From Oceanospirillales bacterium (GTDB taxonomy: Bacteria; Pseudomonadota; Gammaproteobacteria; Pseudomonadales; Balneatricaceae): 64,000 bases of DNA. The position numbers were made by a program, and so were the translations under genes. Numbering within the stretch: the first letter of the stretch is position 1; every line of letters begins with the position of its first letter. Shown here in pieces: positions 21,495 to 32,065 of the stretch. The notes beneath the pieces were generated by a model that was not told where the DNA came from, ran no database searches, and saw only the letters and a program-made list of their open reading frames with translations. The stretch covers positions 1 to 64,000 of the forward strand of contig JAAEYW010000028.1 of NCBI GenBank assembly GCA_018223185.1, read 5' to 3'.

Positions 21495-22840
21495 TGGCGG
21501 ATCTGTTTGACGACCTGCAATCGCCAGCATATGAGCCTCTGGCTGCGCGAATGCGGCCCCGCTCACTCGAGGAGTACTGTGGTCAGCAACACCTGTTGGG
21601 GCCGGGCAAACCGTTGCGCAAAGCGCTTGAACAGGGCTCGGTTCACTCGATGATTCTCTGGGGGCCGCCTGGTGTTGGTAAAACAACCCTGGCCCGCTTG
21701 CTGGCACATCAGGTCGACGCACATTTTATTATCCTGTCGGCGGTATTGTCCGGGGTGAAAGATATACGGGCGTCAGTGGATCAGGCGCTGCAGGTGAAAG
21801 CCCAGTCCGGACGCAAGACCATTCTCTTTGTTGATGAAGTGCATCGTTTTAACAAATCGCAGCAGGATGCATTTTTGCCATACATTGAAGACGGCACTTT
21901 TCTGTTTGTTGGTGCCACCACGGAAAATCCTTCCTTTGAGCTGAATAATGCGCTGCTGTCCCGGGCACGCGTCTATCTGTTGCGCAGCCTCGAACAGAGC
22001 GATATCGAATCACTTCTGCAACGGGCGCTGCACGATCCTGAGCGGGGTATACCTCAGCAGCCGCTGGTATTCGCAGAAGGCGCACTGGAACAACTGGCGG
22101 CAGCCGCCGACGGTGATGGCAGGCGAGGGCTTAACCTGCTGGAGATCGCAGCCGATCTGGCTGATTCTGATGGCAGCCAGTACACCATCGGGCCTCAGAT
22201 TATCGAAGAGGTGCTGAAGTCCAGCGCCCGCCGTTATGATAAGCAGGGGGATCTGTTCTACGATATGATTTCAGCTTTTCATAAATCTGTACGTGGCTCG
22301 TCACCCGATGGCGCGTTGTACTGGTATTGCCGCATGCTGGATGGCGGTTGTGACCCTCTTTATATTGCCAGGCGGCTGGTCGCAATTGCGTCAGAGGATA
22401 TTGGTAACGCGGATCCCCGGGCGATGCAGGTGGCGCTGTCTGCCTGGGATGCGTTTGAACGGGTAGGCCCGGCAGAAGGTGAACGGGCGATCGCTCAGGC
22501 TGCTATCTATTGTGCCAGTGCACCTAAAAGCAACGCGGTCTACCGGGCATTCAATCAGGCGAGGGCAGATGTACGCAGTGATCCTGGCTTTGATGTCCCG
22601 GATCACCTGCGTAATGCACCGACCAGCCTGATGAAGGATCTTGGATATGGGGCTGAATATCGTTATGCTCATGATGAGCCCGATGCCTATGCTGCCGGTG
22701 AGTGTTATCTGCCGCAGGAGATAGCTGATCGTCAGTATTATCATCCGCAGCCGCGAGGGTTGGAGATCCGCATCGGCGATAAGCTTGAGCGCCTTAAAGA
22801 ACTGGATCGCTCCAGCGATAAGCAACGATACAAGGAATAG
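21494..22840 (+). CDS. rarA: Replication-associated recombination protein RarA (MgsA), AAA ATPase
   Basis: A 448-residue clamp-loader-like ATPase acting at stalled forks. Start '[42 protein letters not shown]', Walker A 'GPPGVGKTT' (residues about 57-65), Walker B '[20 protein letters not shown]', sensor 1 '[20 protein letters not shown]', and the C-terminal tetramerisation domain with '[25 protein letters not shown]'. Its ATG shares a base with the lolA stop (TGATG), so translation is probably coupled. Confidence 0.95.
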   Translation: MADLFDDLQSPAYEPLAARMRPRSLEEYCGQQHLLGPGKPLRKALEQGSVHSMILWGPPGVGKTTLARLLAHQVDAHFIILSAVLSGVKDIRASVDQALQVKAQSGRKTILFVDEVHRFNKSQQDAFLPYIEDGTFLFVGATTENPSFELNNALLSRARVYLLRSLEQSDIESLLQRALHDPERGIPQQPLVFAEGALEQLAAAADGDGRRGLNLLEIAADLADSDGSQYTIGPQIIEEVLKSSARRYDKQGDLFYDMISAFHKSVRGSSPDGALYWYCRMLDGGCDPLYIARRLVAIASEDIGNADPRAMQVALSAWDAFERVGPAEGERAIAQAAIYCASAPKSNAVYRAFNQARADVRSDPGFDVPDHLRNAPTSLMKDLGYGAEYRYAHDEPDAYAAGECYLPQEIADRQYYHPQPRGLEIRIGDKLERLKELDRSSDKQRYKE

Positions 22841-22843
22841 TCC

Positions 22844-24512
<1,669 letters not shown>

Positions 24513-24552
24513 GTTAAAACGTCTACGTTGCGGGTTTTAAATTCAGCAACTG

Positions 24553-24579
24553 AAAAAGCGCCACTGGGCGCTTTTTTTG
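24553..24579 (+). terminator. Rho-independent terminator after serS
   Basis: A GCGCC / GGCGC stem with an ACTG loop, A5 before and T7 after, 40 bp past the serS stop. Confidence 0.9.
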
Positions 24580-24739
24580 TATCTGCTATCATTCCCGTTA
24601 AGGCTGAATCTTTACTGTCACTCAGCGGCCTTTATGAAGAATGTTCTGCAAAACCGCTTTAGAAGGCGCAGGCTGAAAGGTACAATTCAGGGCAATTTTG
24701 TGAACCGGTGATACTGCGGGTATCGCTTTCGGAGAGAAC

Positions 24740-25963
24740 ATGAAAAACAGGTATGATCTGTTAATTGTTGGCGGCGGCATGGTGGGCGCAACTATCGCCG
24801 CAGCGCTGGGTAATACCGACCTCAGAATCGCAGTGGTAGAGCAACAGTACCCACCATCATTCCAGGCTGACTCAGAACACGATCTGCGGGTCTCAGCTTT
24901 AAGCATCGCGTCGGAACAGATCTTTAAAACCCTCGGTGTCTGGGATGGGATTATCTCACGCAGAGCCTGCCCATACCGACGAATGAAGGTGTGGGAGAGT
25001 GATGAAAGTCTCGCCTCGACAGAGTTTATCAGTGATGATATTGGTGCTGATCATCTAGGCTATATTGTTGAAAACCGAATCATTCAACTGGCGCTGCTGG
25101 AACGGCTTAGTCAGTTCGACAATGTCGATCTGATCTGTCCTGCAGAAACCGTTGATATTGATTACTCACCCGGGAGTAGTTTGCTGCGACTGGCGGACGG
25201 TCGCGAGCTGATCGGAAAACTGATAATTGCCGCTGATGGTGGCGGATCCCAGGTCAGAATGGCCGCTGGAATTGGCGTACATAGCTGGGATTACGATCAG
25301 CATGCGCTGGTCGCAACGGTTAAAACCGGGTTGCCACAGCAGGATATTACGTGGCAACAGTTTACCCCTGATGGTCCTCTTGCGTTTCTGCCACTTTCAG
25401 GGCACCGGGCATCGCTGGTGTGGTATAACCGTCCATCACAGGTCAGACGGCTGCTCAGTCTGGACCGCTCAGCGTTTATTGATGAACTGACCAAAACGTT
25501 CCCTGAACGCCTGGGGAGCATTGAGAGCGTGATTGAGCGAGGCGCTTTCCCGCTGCGCCGCCAGCATGCACAGCAGTACGTAAAAGAAGGCGTTGCCCTG
25601 GCGGGGGATGCTGCTCACATGATAAATCCCCTGGCGGGTCAGGGAGTTAACATCGGCTTGCTGGATGCAGCGACTCTGGCAGAGGTCGTTCTTCAAGGGC
25701 ATCGTGAAGGAATTGAGATCAGTGATCTGTCACTGTTGCAGAAGTATGAACGACAGAGGCGTAATCATAATCTGATGATGATGCAGCTGATGGATGGTTT
25801 CTACCGGGTTTTCTCAAATGATTTTTTGCCGTTAAGACTACTGCGTAATCTGGGGTTGGGTGCAGCTGAACGAATCACACCTGCGAAAAATAAAGTAATG
25901 CGGTTTGCGATGGGGCTGGAGGGTACATTACCCGCGCTGGCCAGAGGCGAACGGCTGACATAA
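24740..25963 (+). CDS. UbiH/UbiF/VisC-family FAD-dependent hydroxylase (ubiquinone synthesis)
   Basis: A 407-residue aromatic hydroxylase. FAD fingerprint 1 'YDLLIVGGGMVGATIAAAL' (residues 5-23), the family segment 'EHDLRVSALSIASEQIFKTLGVW', the DG motif 'LIIAADGGGSQVR' and the second FAD motif 'GVALAGDAAHMINPLAGQGVNIGLLDAATLAE' are all present. Such enzymes hydroxylate the ubiquinone ring at C1, C5 or C6. The branch looks closest to UbiF-like C6 hydroxylases, but assignment among UbiF, UbiH and UbiI needs a tree, so no symbol is given. The ATG at 24740 follows GGAGAG. It is monocistronic between two terminators. Confidence 0.88.
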   Translation: MKNRYDLLIVGGGMVGATIAAALGNTDLRIAVVEQQYPPSFQADSEHDLRVSALSIASEQIFKTLGVWDGIISRRACPYRRMKVWESDESLASTEFISDDIGADHLGYIVENRIIQLALLERLSQFDNVDLICPAETVDIDYSPGSSLLRLADGRELIGKLIIAADGGGSQVRMAAGIGVHSWDYDQHALVATVKTGLPQQDITWQQFTPDGPLAFLPLSGHRASLVWYNRPSQVRRLLSLDRSAFIDELTKTFPERLGSIESVIERGAFPLRRQHAQQYVKEGVALAGDAAHMINPLAGQGVNIGLLDAATLAEVVLQGHREGIEISDLSLLQKYERQRRNHNLMMMQLMDGFYRVFSNDFLPLRLLRNLGLGAAERITPAKNKVMRFAMGLEGTLPALARGERLT

Positions 25964-26019
25964 CCTGTTTAAATATGAGTATTGTTCAGTATCACTGAAT
26001 TTATTTAAACGTCTGTAAA

Positions 26020-26051
26020 TAAAAAACGGAACCCTCGGGTTCCGTTTTTTA
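26020..26051. terminator. Bidirectional terminator between the hydroxylase and phasin genes
   Basis: A long ACGGAACCC / GGTTCCGT stem with a TCG loop and A/T runs on both sides, between two convergent genes. Confidence 0.92.
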
Positions 26052-26067
26052 ATCGATGGGCTAACGC

Positions 26068-26736
26068 TTATTTAGCGTCTTCAGCCTTTGGTGCTGCTGG
26101 TGCAACAGGTGCTGCAGGTGCTGCAGGTGCTGCAGGTGCTGCAGGAGCCGGAGCGGGAGCAGCTGTAGCGGCTGGAGCAGCCGCTTTCTTAGCAGGGGCG
26201 GCAGCTTTCTTAGGGGCAGGTTTAGCCGCTGCTTTAGGCGCAGCCGCTTTGGCCGGAGCAGGTTTTACAGTAGCTTTAGGTGCAGCTGCTTTAGCCGGAG
26301 CTGGTTTTGCAGCAGCTTTAGGTGCGGCAGCTGGCTTTGGTTTTGTCTCTGCTTTCGCAGCAGGTGCAGCAGATGTCATGAATTTGCTCAGGTCTTCGAA
26401 GTAATTCATATCTTTCAGACCAAGACCTGCAAAGCTTTTCTCAATGACAGCTGTCAGCTCAGTTTTTGCATCGTTCAGAGCAGCCATCTCTTCCTCTGCA
26501 ACGTTAGTCAGCTTTGCTTCAAGCGACTTTACATACTCTACCTGCAGGTCAATTGCTTCTTTAGGATCTTTGATAGATGACAGAGCCTGCATCTGCGCCA
26601 TTGTCGCGTTGACAAAGTCAGATACATAACCAGACTGCAGTTCGATCAGTTTCTCAGCAGCTTTTTTGTTGATTTCAGCCATATCAACAACTGGCTTCAT
26701 ATTTTCCTGAACGTCTTTCATCATTTCTTCGTACAT
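26068..26736 (-). CDS. Phasin-family protein with long Ala/Pro/Lys-rich tail
   Basis: 222 residues. Residues 1-120 form a helical phasin domain ('MAEINKKAAEKLIELQSGYVSDFVNATMAQMQALSSIKDPKEAIDLQVEYVKSLEAKL'), which coats polyhydroxyalkanoate granules. From about residue 125 the chain is low complexity: repeated KPAPAKAAAPKA-like units, then an AAP-repeat segment, ending in an acidic KAEDAK. The basic repeats resemble the histone-H1-like tails of PhaF and AlgP, which bind DNA in Pseudomonas; this function is inferred. The start at 26736 gives a standard phasin N-terminus. No PHA synthase is nearby. A 17-bp palindrome lies 93-109 bp upstream of the start. Confidence 0.9.
   Translation of the reverse strand: MYEEMMKDVQENMKPVVDMAEINKKAAEKLIELQSGYVSDFVNATMAQMQALSSIKDPKEAIDLQVEYVKSLEAKLTNVAEEEMAALNDAKTELTAVIEKSFAGLGLKDMNYFEDLSKFMTSAAPAAKAETKPKPAAAPKAAAKPAPAKAAAPKATVKPAPAKAAAPKAAAKPAPKKAAAPAKKAAAPAATAAPAPAPAAPAAPAAPAAPVAPAAPKAEDAK
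26102..26146. repeat. Tandem 9-bp repeats inside the phasin tail
   Basis: Four successive 9-bp units, gctgcaggt three times then gctgcagga (26111-26146), preceded by a diverged copy. On the coding (minus) strand they encode Ala-Ala-Pro units. Such repeats can gain or lose units in frame. Confidence 0.85.
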
Positions 26737-27099
26737 GTTTTTTCACCTGTGATCGCAAGAGTTTCAATCTTTGTGCGTTGCAGCAATTTTGCTCACTATA
26801 TTCGCCGCACACAATAATGTCAATTATCTTGTTGCAGTGCAACAAAGTGTTTTTTTACAAAGAACACGGCTGTTTGGCAGACGTTCCCGGTCATATTAAC
26901 CTAAAGATCATTTATGAAAGAAACATGACAGCGGATGAAAAAACGTCTGCCAGAACGTATCAGTCAGTAACTTTAGCTCAGTTATCGGGTGACGTATCTC
27001 TAATCAGTGATTTCTTTGATCTGAACGGGTCAAAAGAGGTTGATTTAGTTACAATGACCGTAATATCTATAATTGAGATCACAGACATTGGATAACGCT
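26737..27099. other. Divergent intergenic region between phasin and M16 peptidase genes
   Basis: Contains the phasin promoter region with the 17-bp palindrome at 26829-26845 and a looser related sequence at 26771-26786. An open frame (26778-27095) crosses it, but it spans these control elements and is not like any protein I know, so I do not call a gene. Confidence 0.55.
26829..26845. promoter_or_regulatory. Perfect 17-bp palindrome upstream of the phasin gene (candidate operator)
   Basis: TTGTTGCA-G-TGCAACAA, two 8-bp arms around one base. Its GC-rich TGCA core recalls sites bound by PhaR-type regulators of phasin genes, though the family's exact consensus could not be checked. A degenerate copy (TTGTGC, gtt, GCAGCAA; 26771-26786) lies nearer the gene, about 58 bp away centre to centre. 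Confidence 0.5.
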
Positions 27100-30006
27100 A
27101 TGACCTGTCACCCGGCTTTTCAACTTAAGCGCACCGAAACAATCGAGTCACTCGGAATCGATGTTCAGGAATATGTGCATACCATTACCGGTGCACTTCA
27201 TTATCATATTGCTGCTGATAACCAGGAAAACGTATTTCTGGTTGCTTTTCGTACTGTGCCGGAAGATAACTGCGGTGTTGCTCATATTCTGGAACATACG
27301 GCGCTCTGTGGCAGCTCCCGATACCCGGTTCGTGACCCATTCTTTATGATGAGCCGGCGTTCGCTGAATACCTTTATGAATGCATTTACCAGCAGCGACT
27401 GGACCGCGTATCCGTTTGCCAGCCAGAACCGTAAAGATTATTTTAATCTGCTGGATGTATATCTTGATGCGGCATTCTTCTCTCGGCTGGACCCGCTGGA
27501 CTTTGCTCAGGAGGGCCACCGCATTGAGTTCAGTGATTCCGCTAATGCGGACAGTCCTCTGGTGTATAAAGGCGTAGTCTACAATGAGATGAAAGGGGCG
27601 ATGAGTTCGCCGGTATCATACCTGTGGCAGACTCTGACCCGTTATCTGTTTCCATCCACTACCTATCACTACAACTCCGGTGGTGACCCGGAAGCGATCC
27701 CCGATCTGAGCTATGAGCAGTTACTGCACTTTTATAAGACTCACTACCATCCATCCAACGCGGTATTTATGACGTTTGGAGATATTCCGGTTGAAGAGTT
27801 GCAGCAACGTTTTGAAGATCAGGCACTATCCAACTTCGAAAAGCTCAGTGAAGAGATCACGGTCGGTGATGAAAAACGCTACTTTTCTCCGGTCAGAATA
27901 GAGGAAGCCTATGCTCTGGATGATGAAAATATAAGTGGTAAGACTCATCATGTGCTGGCCTGGTTGCTGGGTCCCAGCATCGATCTTGAACAGCAGCTTA
28001 AAGCACACCTGCTGTCCCGTGTGTTACTGGACAATAGCTCCTCTCCATTACGGTATGCCCTTGAATCCACCGATCTTGGCACATCACCTTCACCACTTTG
28101 CGGTCTGGAAGACTCAAACCGCGAAATGGGCTTTATGTGTGGTATCGAAGGCAGTGAGCCTGAGAAGGCGGCAGAGTTTGAACAACTGGTGCTGGATACG
28201 CTGACAGCGGTTGCTGAAAATGGCGTGCCTCAGGAGCATCTTGAAGCCGCGCTGCATCAGCTCGAGCTGAGCCAGCGGGAGATCAGTGGCGACGGATATC
28301 CCTACGGAATGAGCCTGATTCTGGGGTCACTGTCATCAGCGATTCATCGCGGCGATCCGATTGCATTGCTTAATCTTGATCCGGTGTTGGCTAAGTTACA
28401 TGAAGAGATTACCCACCCGGACTTTATTCCGTCAATGGTCCGCGAACTACTGGATAATCCACATCGGGTAAGGCTGACACTGAGACCTGATTCAAAACTG
28501 GCAGAAAAACGTGATGCTGCTGAAACTGCAAAACTGGAAAAGATCCGCCAGTCCCTTAATGAAGATCAGAAGCAGGCCGTTATCGAACAGGCTAAAGCGC
28601 TGGAAGCACGGCAAAACCAGATAGACGATGAGTCAGTGCTGCCAAAAGTGACCATTGCTGATGTTCCCGGAAAGATGCATATCCCTCACGGAACCGAAGA
28701 GTCACTACAAGGCTTCCGATATAACTTTTACCCTCAGGGTACCAATGGACTGGTCTATGAGCAGGTTATTATTGATCTGCCTGCGCTCAGTGAAGCAGAG
28801 TTGCAGCTTATTCCCCTCTACAGTAACTGTCTGACAGAGCTTGGCTGTGACGGTAAAAGTTATCAGGATACTCAGGCATGGCAATCACAGGTCTGCGGCA
28901 GTATCAGTGCATACTCTTCGGTGCGCGGCAGCATTGAGGATGAGCAGAAGGTCAGCGGTTATATGACACTCTCTGCCAAAGCTCTGTTGAGCAAACAGGC
29001 AGAGATGACCGAACTGGTCCATAAAACGCTGACCAGCGTCCGTTTTGATGAGCTGAGCCGGATTCGTGAGCTGGTTTCCCAGCAGCGCACCCGCAAAGAG
29101 CAGAGTGTTACAGGGCAGGGCCACAGTCTTGCCATTATGGCGGCAGCCAGTCAGCTGTCACCGGGTGGCTTGTTGTCGCACAACCTGCGTGGACTGCAGA
29201 GCATTCGCGCGGTAAAAGAACTGGATGAAAGTATCCGTGACGAGAGCAATCTGAAACAACTGGCCGCATCCCTTGAAGCACTTCATCAGAAGCTGTTAAA
29301 TGCTCCCCGGCGCTTCCTGATTGTGACGGAAGCCGAGCATCAGCAACAGGTTGCTGAAACTCTGGTCGCACAGTGGCAGGCCGCTCAAACTGATGGCGAC
29401 TTCGTACCTTTTGAGCTGCCTTCAATTCGTAGCACTGTAACCCAGGCCTGGACAACCAGCACTCAGGTGAATTTCTGTGCTAAGGCCTATCCGACAGTAC
29501 CGGTTGAACACCCGGATGCGGCAGCACTGACCGTGCTGGGCGATTTTCTGCGTAACGGTTTCCTGCACAGAACAGTACGCGAAAAGGGTGGAGCTTATGG
29601 CAGTGGCGCCGGTCAGGATTCCGCTGATGCGGTATTCCGGTTCTTTTCATATCGCGATCCGCGATTGAGTGAAACACTGGCTGATTTCGATGCCTCGCTG
29701 ACCTGGCTGCAGCAGAGCGAGCTGGAAGCGCAAAAGCTGGAAGAGGCGATTCTGGGAGTTGTCAGCAGTATCGATAAACCCGGCTCACCAGCAGGAGAGG
29801 CTAAACAGGCATATCACAGCGCGCTGTTTGGTCGCACGCCTGAGCAGCGGGAAAACTTCCGTCAGCGTATTCTGAAGGTTACGCTGGATGATCTGAAGCG
29901 GGTTGCAGCAACCTATCTGAAGCCAGAGCGGGCAAGTGTTGCTGTGGTGACCAGTCCTGCTGCTGCGGCCAGACTGGATGATCAGTTCGAGATTATTGCC
30001 CTTTAA
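27100..30006 (+). CDS. M16C (PreP-like) zinc peptidase, insulinase family
   Basis: A 968-residue single-chain peptidase. The inverted zinc motif HxxEH is 'HILEHTALCGSSRYPVRDPFFMM' (residues about 69-73), with the downstream glutamate expected in 'YNEMKGAMSSP'. Two M16 halves joined by a charged helical linker ('AEKRDAAETAKLEKIRQSLNEDQKQAVIEQAKALEARQNQ', about 475-515) make the closed-chamber PreP architecture. The C-terminal half keeps 'VREKGGAYGSGAG', the substrate-binding Arg/Tyr segment. Such enzymes degrade peptides, including cleaved targeting or signal peptides. No signal peptide, so cytoplasmic. The ATG at 27100 (MTCHPAFQLKRTE) is chosen over a TTG at 27073 that has no ribosome binding site. 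Confidence 0.93.
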   Translation: MTCHPAFQLKRTETIESLGIDVQEYVHTITGALHYHIAADNQENVFLVAFRTVPEDNCGVAHILEHTALCGSSRYPVRDPFFMMSRRSLNTFMNAFTSSDWTAYPFASQNRKDYFNLLDVYLDAAFFSRLDPLDFAQEGHRIEFSDSANADSPLVYKGVVYNEMKGAMSSPVSYLWQTLTRYLFPSTTYHYNSGGDPEAIPDLSYEQLLHFYKTHYHPSNAVFMTFGDIPVEELQQRFEDQALSNFEKLSEEITVGDEKRYFSPVRIEEAYALDDENISGKTHHVLAWLLGPSIDLEQQLKAHLLSRVLLDNSSSPLRYALESTDLGTSPSPLCGLEDSNREMGFMCGIEGSEPEKAAEFEQLVLDTLTAVAENGVPQEHLEAALHQLELSQREISGDGYPYGMSLILGSLSSAIHRGDPIALLNLDPVLAKLHEEITHPDFIPSMVRELLDNPHRVRLTLRPDSKLAEKRDAAETAKLEKIRQSLNEDQKQAVIEQAKALEARQNQIDDESVLPKVTIADVPGKMHIPHGTEESLQGFRYNFYPQGTNGLVYEQVIIDLPALSEAELQLIPLYSNCLTELGCDGKSYQDTQAWQSQVCGSISAYSSVRGSIEDEQKVSGYMTLSAKALLSKQAEMTELVHKTLTSVRFDELSRIRELVSQQRTRKEQSVTGQGHSLAIMAAASQLSPGGLLSHNLRGLQSIRAVKELDESIRDESNLKQLAASLEALHQKLLNAPRRFLIVTEAEHQQQVAETLVAQWQAAQTDGDFVPFELPSIRSTVTQAWTTSTQVNFCAKAYPTVPVEHPDAAALTVLGDFLRNGFLHRTVREKGGAYGSGAGQDSADAVFRFFSYRDPRLSETLADFDASLTWLQQSELEAQKLEEAILGVVSSIDKPGSPAGEAKQAYHSALFGRTPEQRENFRQRILKVTLDDLKRVAATYLKPERASVAVVTSPAAAARLDDQFEIIAL

Positions 30007-30040
30007 TTCATCATCCAATATTACGTTTGGAGTGTGTTAG

Positions 30041-30069
30041 GCCTCTCTGTATGACACAGAGGGGCTTTG
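30041..30069 (+). terminator. Hairpin terminator after the M16 peptidase, abutting the next gene's start
   Basis: GCCTCTCTGT / ACAGAGGGGC, 10-bp stem with one G-U pair and a 5-nt ATGAC loop, followed by TTTGTTATTT. Its 3' arm carries the GAGGGG that is the only Shine-Dalgarno candidate for the ATG at 30076. Confidence 0.7.
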
Positions 30070-30075
30070 TTATTT

Positions 30076-30960
30076 ATGAAAACCAATAATTTTCTCATCG
30101 GTGCGTTACTGATACTGGTATCAGAAATGTTTCTGGTTTTATCTGGTATGGTGATACGACAGGTCTCTGCTGAGTTGCCCACAGAGATGATCGTGTTCTT
30201 TCGCAATCTTCTGGGATTGCTGCTGTTTATGCCCTGGCTGCTGCGCAAGGGGACTGCAGTGTTGCACACAACCAAGTTACGCTTTCATGTAATGCGTGCG
30301 GGTGTTGGCGTTACTGCGATGACCTGCCTGTTTTATACCTGGGGTCATCTGCCACTGGCGCAGGCTGCGCTGTTGAAACAGACGGCACCTTTCTTTATGC
30401 CATTGATCGCCTTTTGGTGGTTAAAGGAGCGAATAAACCTGCAGGTGAAGCTTGCCATTCTGGTTGGCTTTATCGGTGTTGTGTTCATTATCAATCCCCG
30501 CGAAACCGCTGTGAATGTAGGGATTCTGATCGCCCTGTTCGGTGCCTGTCTCGGAGCGCTTGCAAAGGTCACGGTGCGGCGCATGCGTGATACCGAGTCG
30601 CCACAGCTGATTGTTTTCTATTTTGCATTTTTTGCAGCGCTGCTGTCAGCCATACCGGCCTGGTTAAGCGGTGCGGGGCTGACGCTGATACAGTTTGGCT
30701 GGCTTATTGTGCTGGCGGCAACCTCAACTGTTGCTCAGTTACTGCTGAGTAAAGCCTATGGCATGGCCCAGGCCGGTCAGCTGGCGCCTTACACCTACGG
30801 TTCGGTCGCAATGGCCGCTGTTCTCGGATGGATGGTATGGGGCGAAGTGCTCGGGCTGAATACGCTGCTGGGTATCCTGCTGGTCAGTTGTGCCGGTATC
30901 GTTGCGATGATCGGTAAGCGGGAAGTACCGGTTAAACCGGTGACCGATCCTGCGCTTTAG
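30076..30960 (+). CDS. EamA/DMT-family transporter
   Basis: A 294-residue membrane protein with about ten helices in two EamA repeats, first 'FLIGALLILVSEMFLVLSGMVIRQVSAELPTEMIVFFRNLLGLLLFMPWLL'. Conserved DMT features include 'GVTAMTCLFYTWGHLPLAQAALLKQTAPFFMPLIAFWWLKERI' and 'AYGMAQAGQLAPYTYGSVAMAAVLGWMVWGEVL'. The family exports or imports metabolites such as amino acids and nucleotide precursors; the substrate is unknown. It is convergent with the 5'-nucleotidase gene, whose stop lies only 3 bp away. Confidence 0.87.
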   Translation: MKTNNFLIGALLILVSEMFLVLSGMVIRQVSAELPTEMIVFFRNLLGLLLFMPWLLRKGTAVLHTTKLRFHVMRAGVGVTAMTCLFYTWGHLPLAQAALLKQTAPFFMPLIAFWWLKERINLQVKLAILVGFIGVVFIINPRETAVNVGILIALFGACLGALAKVTVRRMRDTESPQLIVFYFAFFAALLSAIPAWLSGAGLTLIQFGWLIVLAATSTVAQLLLSKAYGMAQAGQLAPYTYGSVAMAAVLGWMVWGEVLGLNTLLGILLVSCAGIVAMIGKREVPVKPVTDPAL

Positions 30961-30963
30961 CGG

Positions 30964-31911
30964 TTAATCTTCCTCTGCTTCATTTCGTGAGGCGTGAGGC
31001 AGTGTCTGGATCAGAGAGTCACTTCGGTAGGGAACCTGACTGCTGGGCACGCGCTTGGAGGCTGATAGCAGATGGGCTGGCTGGTCATCAAAAAAGATAT
31101 GCGGTCGCAATGCGCTCAAAACAGGCTCTTTGCTCATCCCTCCGAGAAAGAAAGCCTGATCAACATTCACACCCCAGTTTCGCAAGGTCTTAATTACACG
31201 AAGGTGAGCAGGGCCGTTGCGGGCGGTAATAATCGACAGTCTCAGGGGAGAGCGGTCGGCTCCCAGTTTGCTGTTTAGCCTGGACAGCACTCTGACCAGC
31301 TTGGCAAAGGGGCCATCGGGTAGCAAAACATCCTCATTGTCTGATTCATTTTGCTGAAACCGCTCCAGGCCTTCAGTTTTGTAGATATATTCGGACTCAT
31401 CAGAAAACAGCACTGCATCCGCATCAAAGGCGATGCGGATCGTGTCATGATCTGGTTGAAAACTCTCGGGCGGATCGTATATCAGCGCCGCCGCGCAATC
31501 ATGGGTATCAATCGCGACTTGAGCATCATCAGAATGGCGGGTTAACAACAGGTCGACACTGTACGCCTGCAAAAAAGGCGCGAGTGATTCACCTCCTGTA
31601 AAGGCTGAGCGAGTAATATCCAGTCCGTAGTGCTGAATTGACTTGAGCACTCTCAGGCCTGTATCCGGGCTGTTTTTTGACATCACGACCACTTCTACGA
31701 GGCGTTCATCGGAGAGGGTATTGAGACTAAGCAGGGCTTCAACCAAATGAAAGGCGGTACCTTTATCCAGAATTCTGTTTTCCTGTTCGAACTGGTAACG
31801 GCGATACGCCTCAACATCCTGTTGCTGGTAGATACGGTTCTCATGTTCCAGATTAAACAGCGCCCGGCTGGAGATGCCGACGACCAGAACATCATCAAAG
31901 GCAAATGTCAT
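30964..31911 (-). CDS. 5'-nucleotidase (cytosolic cN-I-like, PF06189 type)
   Basis: A 315-residue protein resembling bacterial members of the 5'-nucleotidase family related to vertebrate cytosolic 5'-nucleotidase I. Segments include 'LVVGISSRALFNLEHENRIYQQQDVEAYRRYQ', 'LDITRSAFTGGESLAPFLQAYSVDLLLTRH', 'IRIAFDADAVLFSDESEYIYKTEGLERF' (the HAD-type DxD-like motif) and 'VNVDQAFFLGGMSKEPVLSALRPHIFFDDQPAHL' (the DD motif). It probably removes phosphate from nucleoside monophosphates. No signal peptide. It stands alone and converges on the EamA gene. Confidence 0.85.
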   Translation of the reverse strand: MTFAFDDVLVVGISSRALFNLEHENRIYQQQDVEAYRRYQFEQENRILDKGTAFHLVEALLSLNTLSDERLVEVVVMSKNSPDTGLRVLKSIQHYGLDITRSAFTGGESLAPFLQAYSVDLLLTRHSDDAQVAIDTHDCAAALIYDPPESFQPDHDTIRIAFDADAVLFSDESEYIYKTEGLERFQQNESDNEDVLLPDGPFAKLVRVLSRLNSKLGADRSPLRLSIITARNGPAHLRVIKTLRNWGVNVDQAFFLGGMSKEPVLSALRPHIFFDDQPAHLLSASKRVPSSQVPYRSDSLIQTLPHASRNEAEED

Positions 31912-32065
31912 TATAGTGTCCGTTTATTATGATCAATTTATCTGTCCTGCCAGTTAAACATAGAACTCTCAGCGAATCATCTGTAAACGCTGTTCAAAAA
32001 ACAGACAGTTTTCGGTATGATCATTGTTACTTTAGCTTCATTCTTAATTCTGCGGTAACCCTACA

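Noticed and set aside
22700-22843. Possible fluoride riboswitch before crcB
   Set aside because: The region is coding sequence of rarA and no fluoride riboswitch consensus is visible.
26102-26146. Short regular repeats, considered as a CRISPR-like array
   Set aside because: They are 9-bp units without spacers and are in-frame coding repeats of the phasin tail.
26778-27095. 105-residue frame between phasin and M16 peptidase genes
   Set aside because: It covers the phasin promoter and the 17-bp palindrome, shows no family features, and overlaps the region needed to start the peptidase gene.
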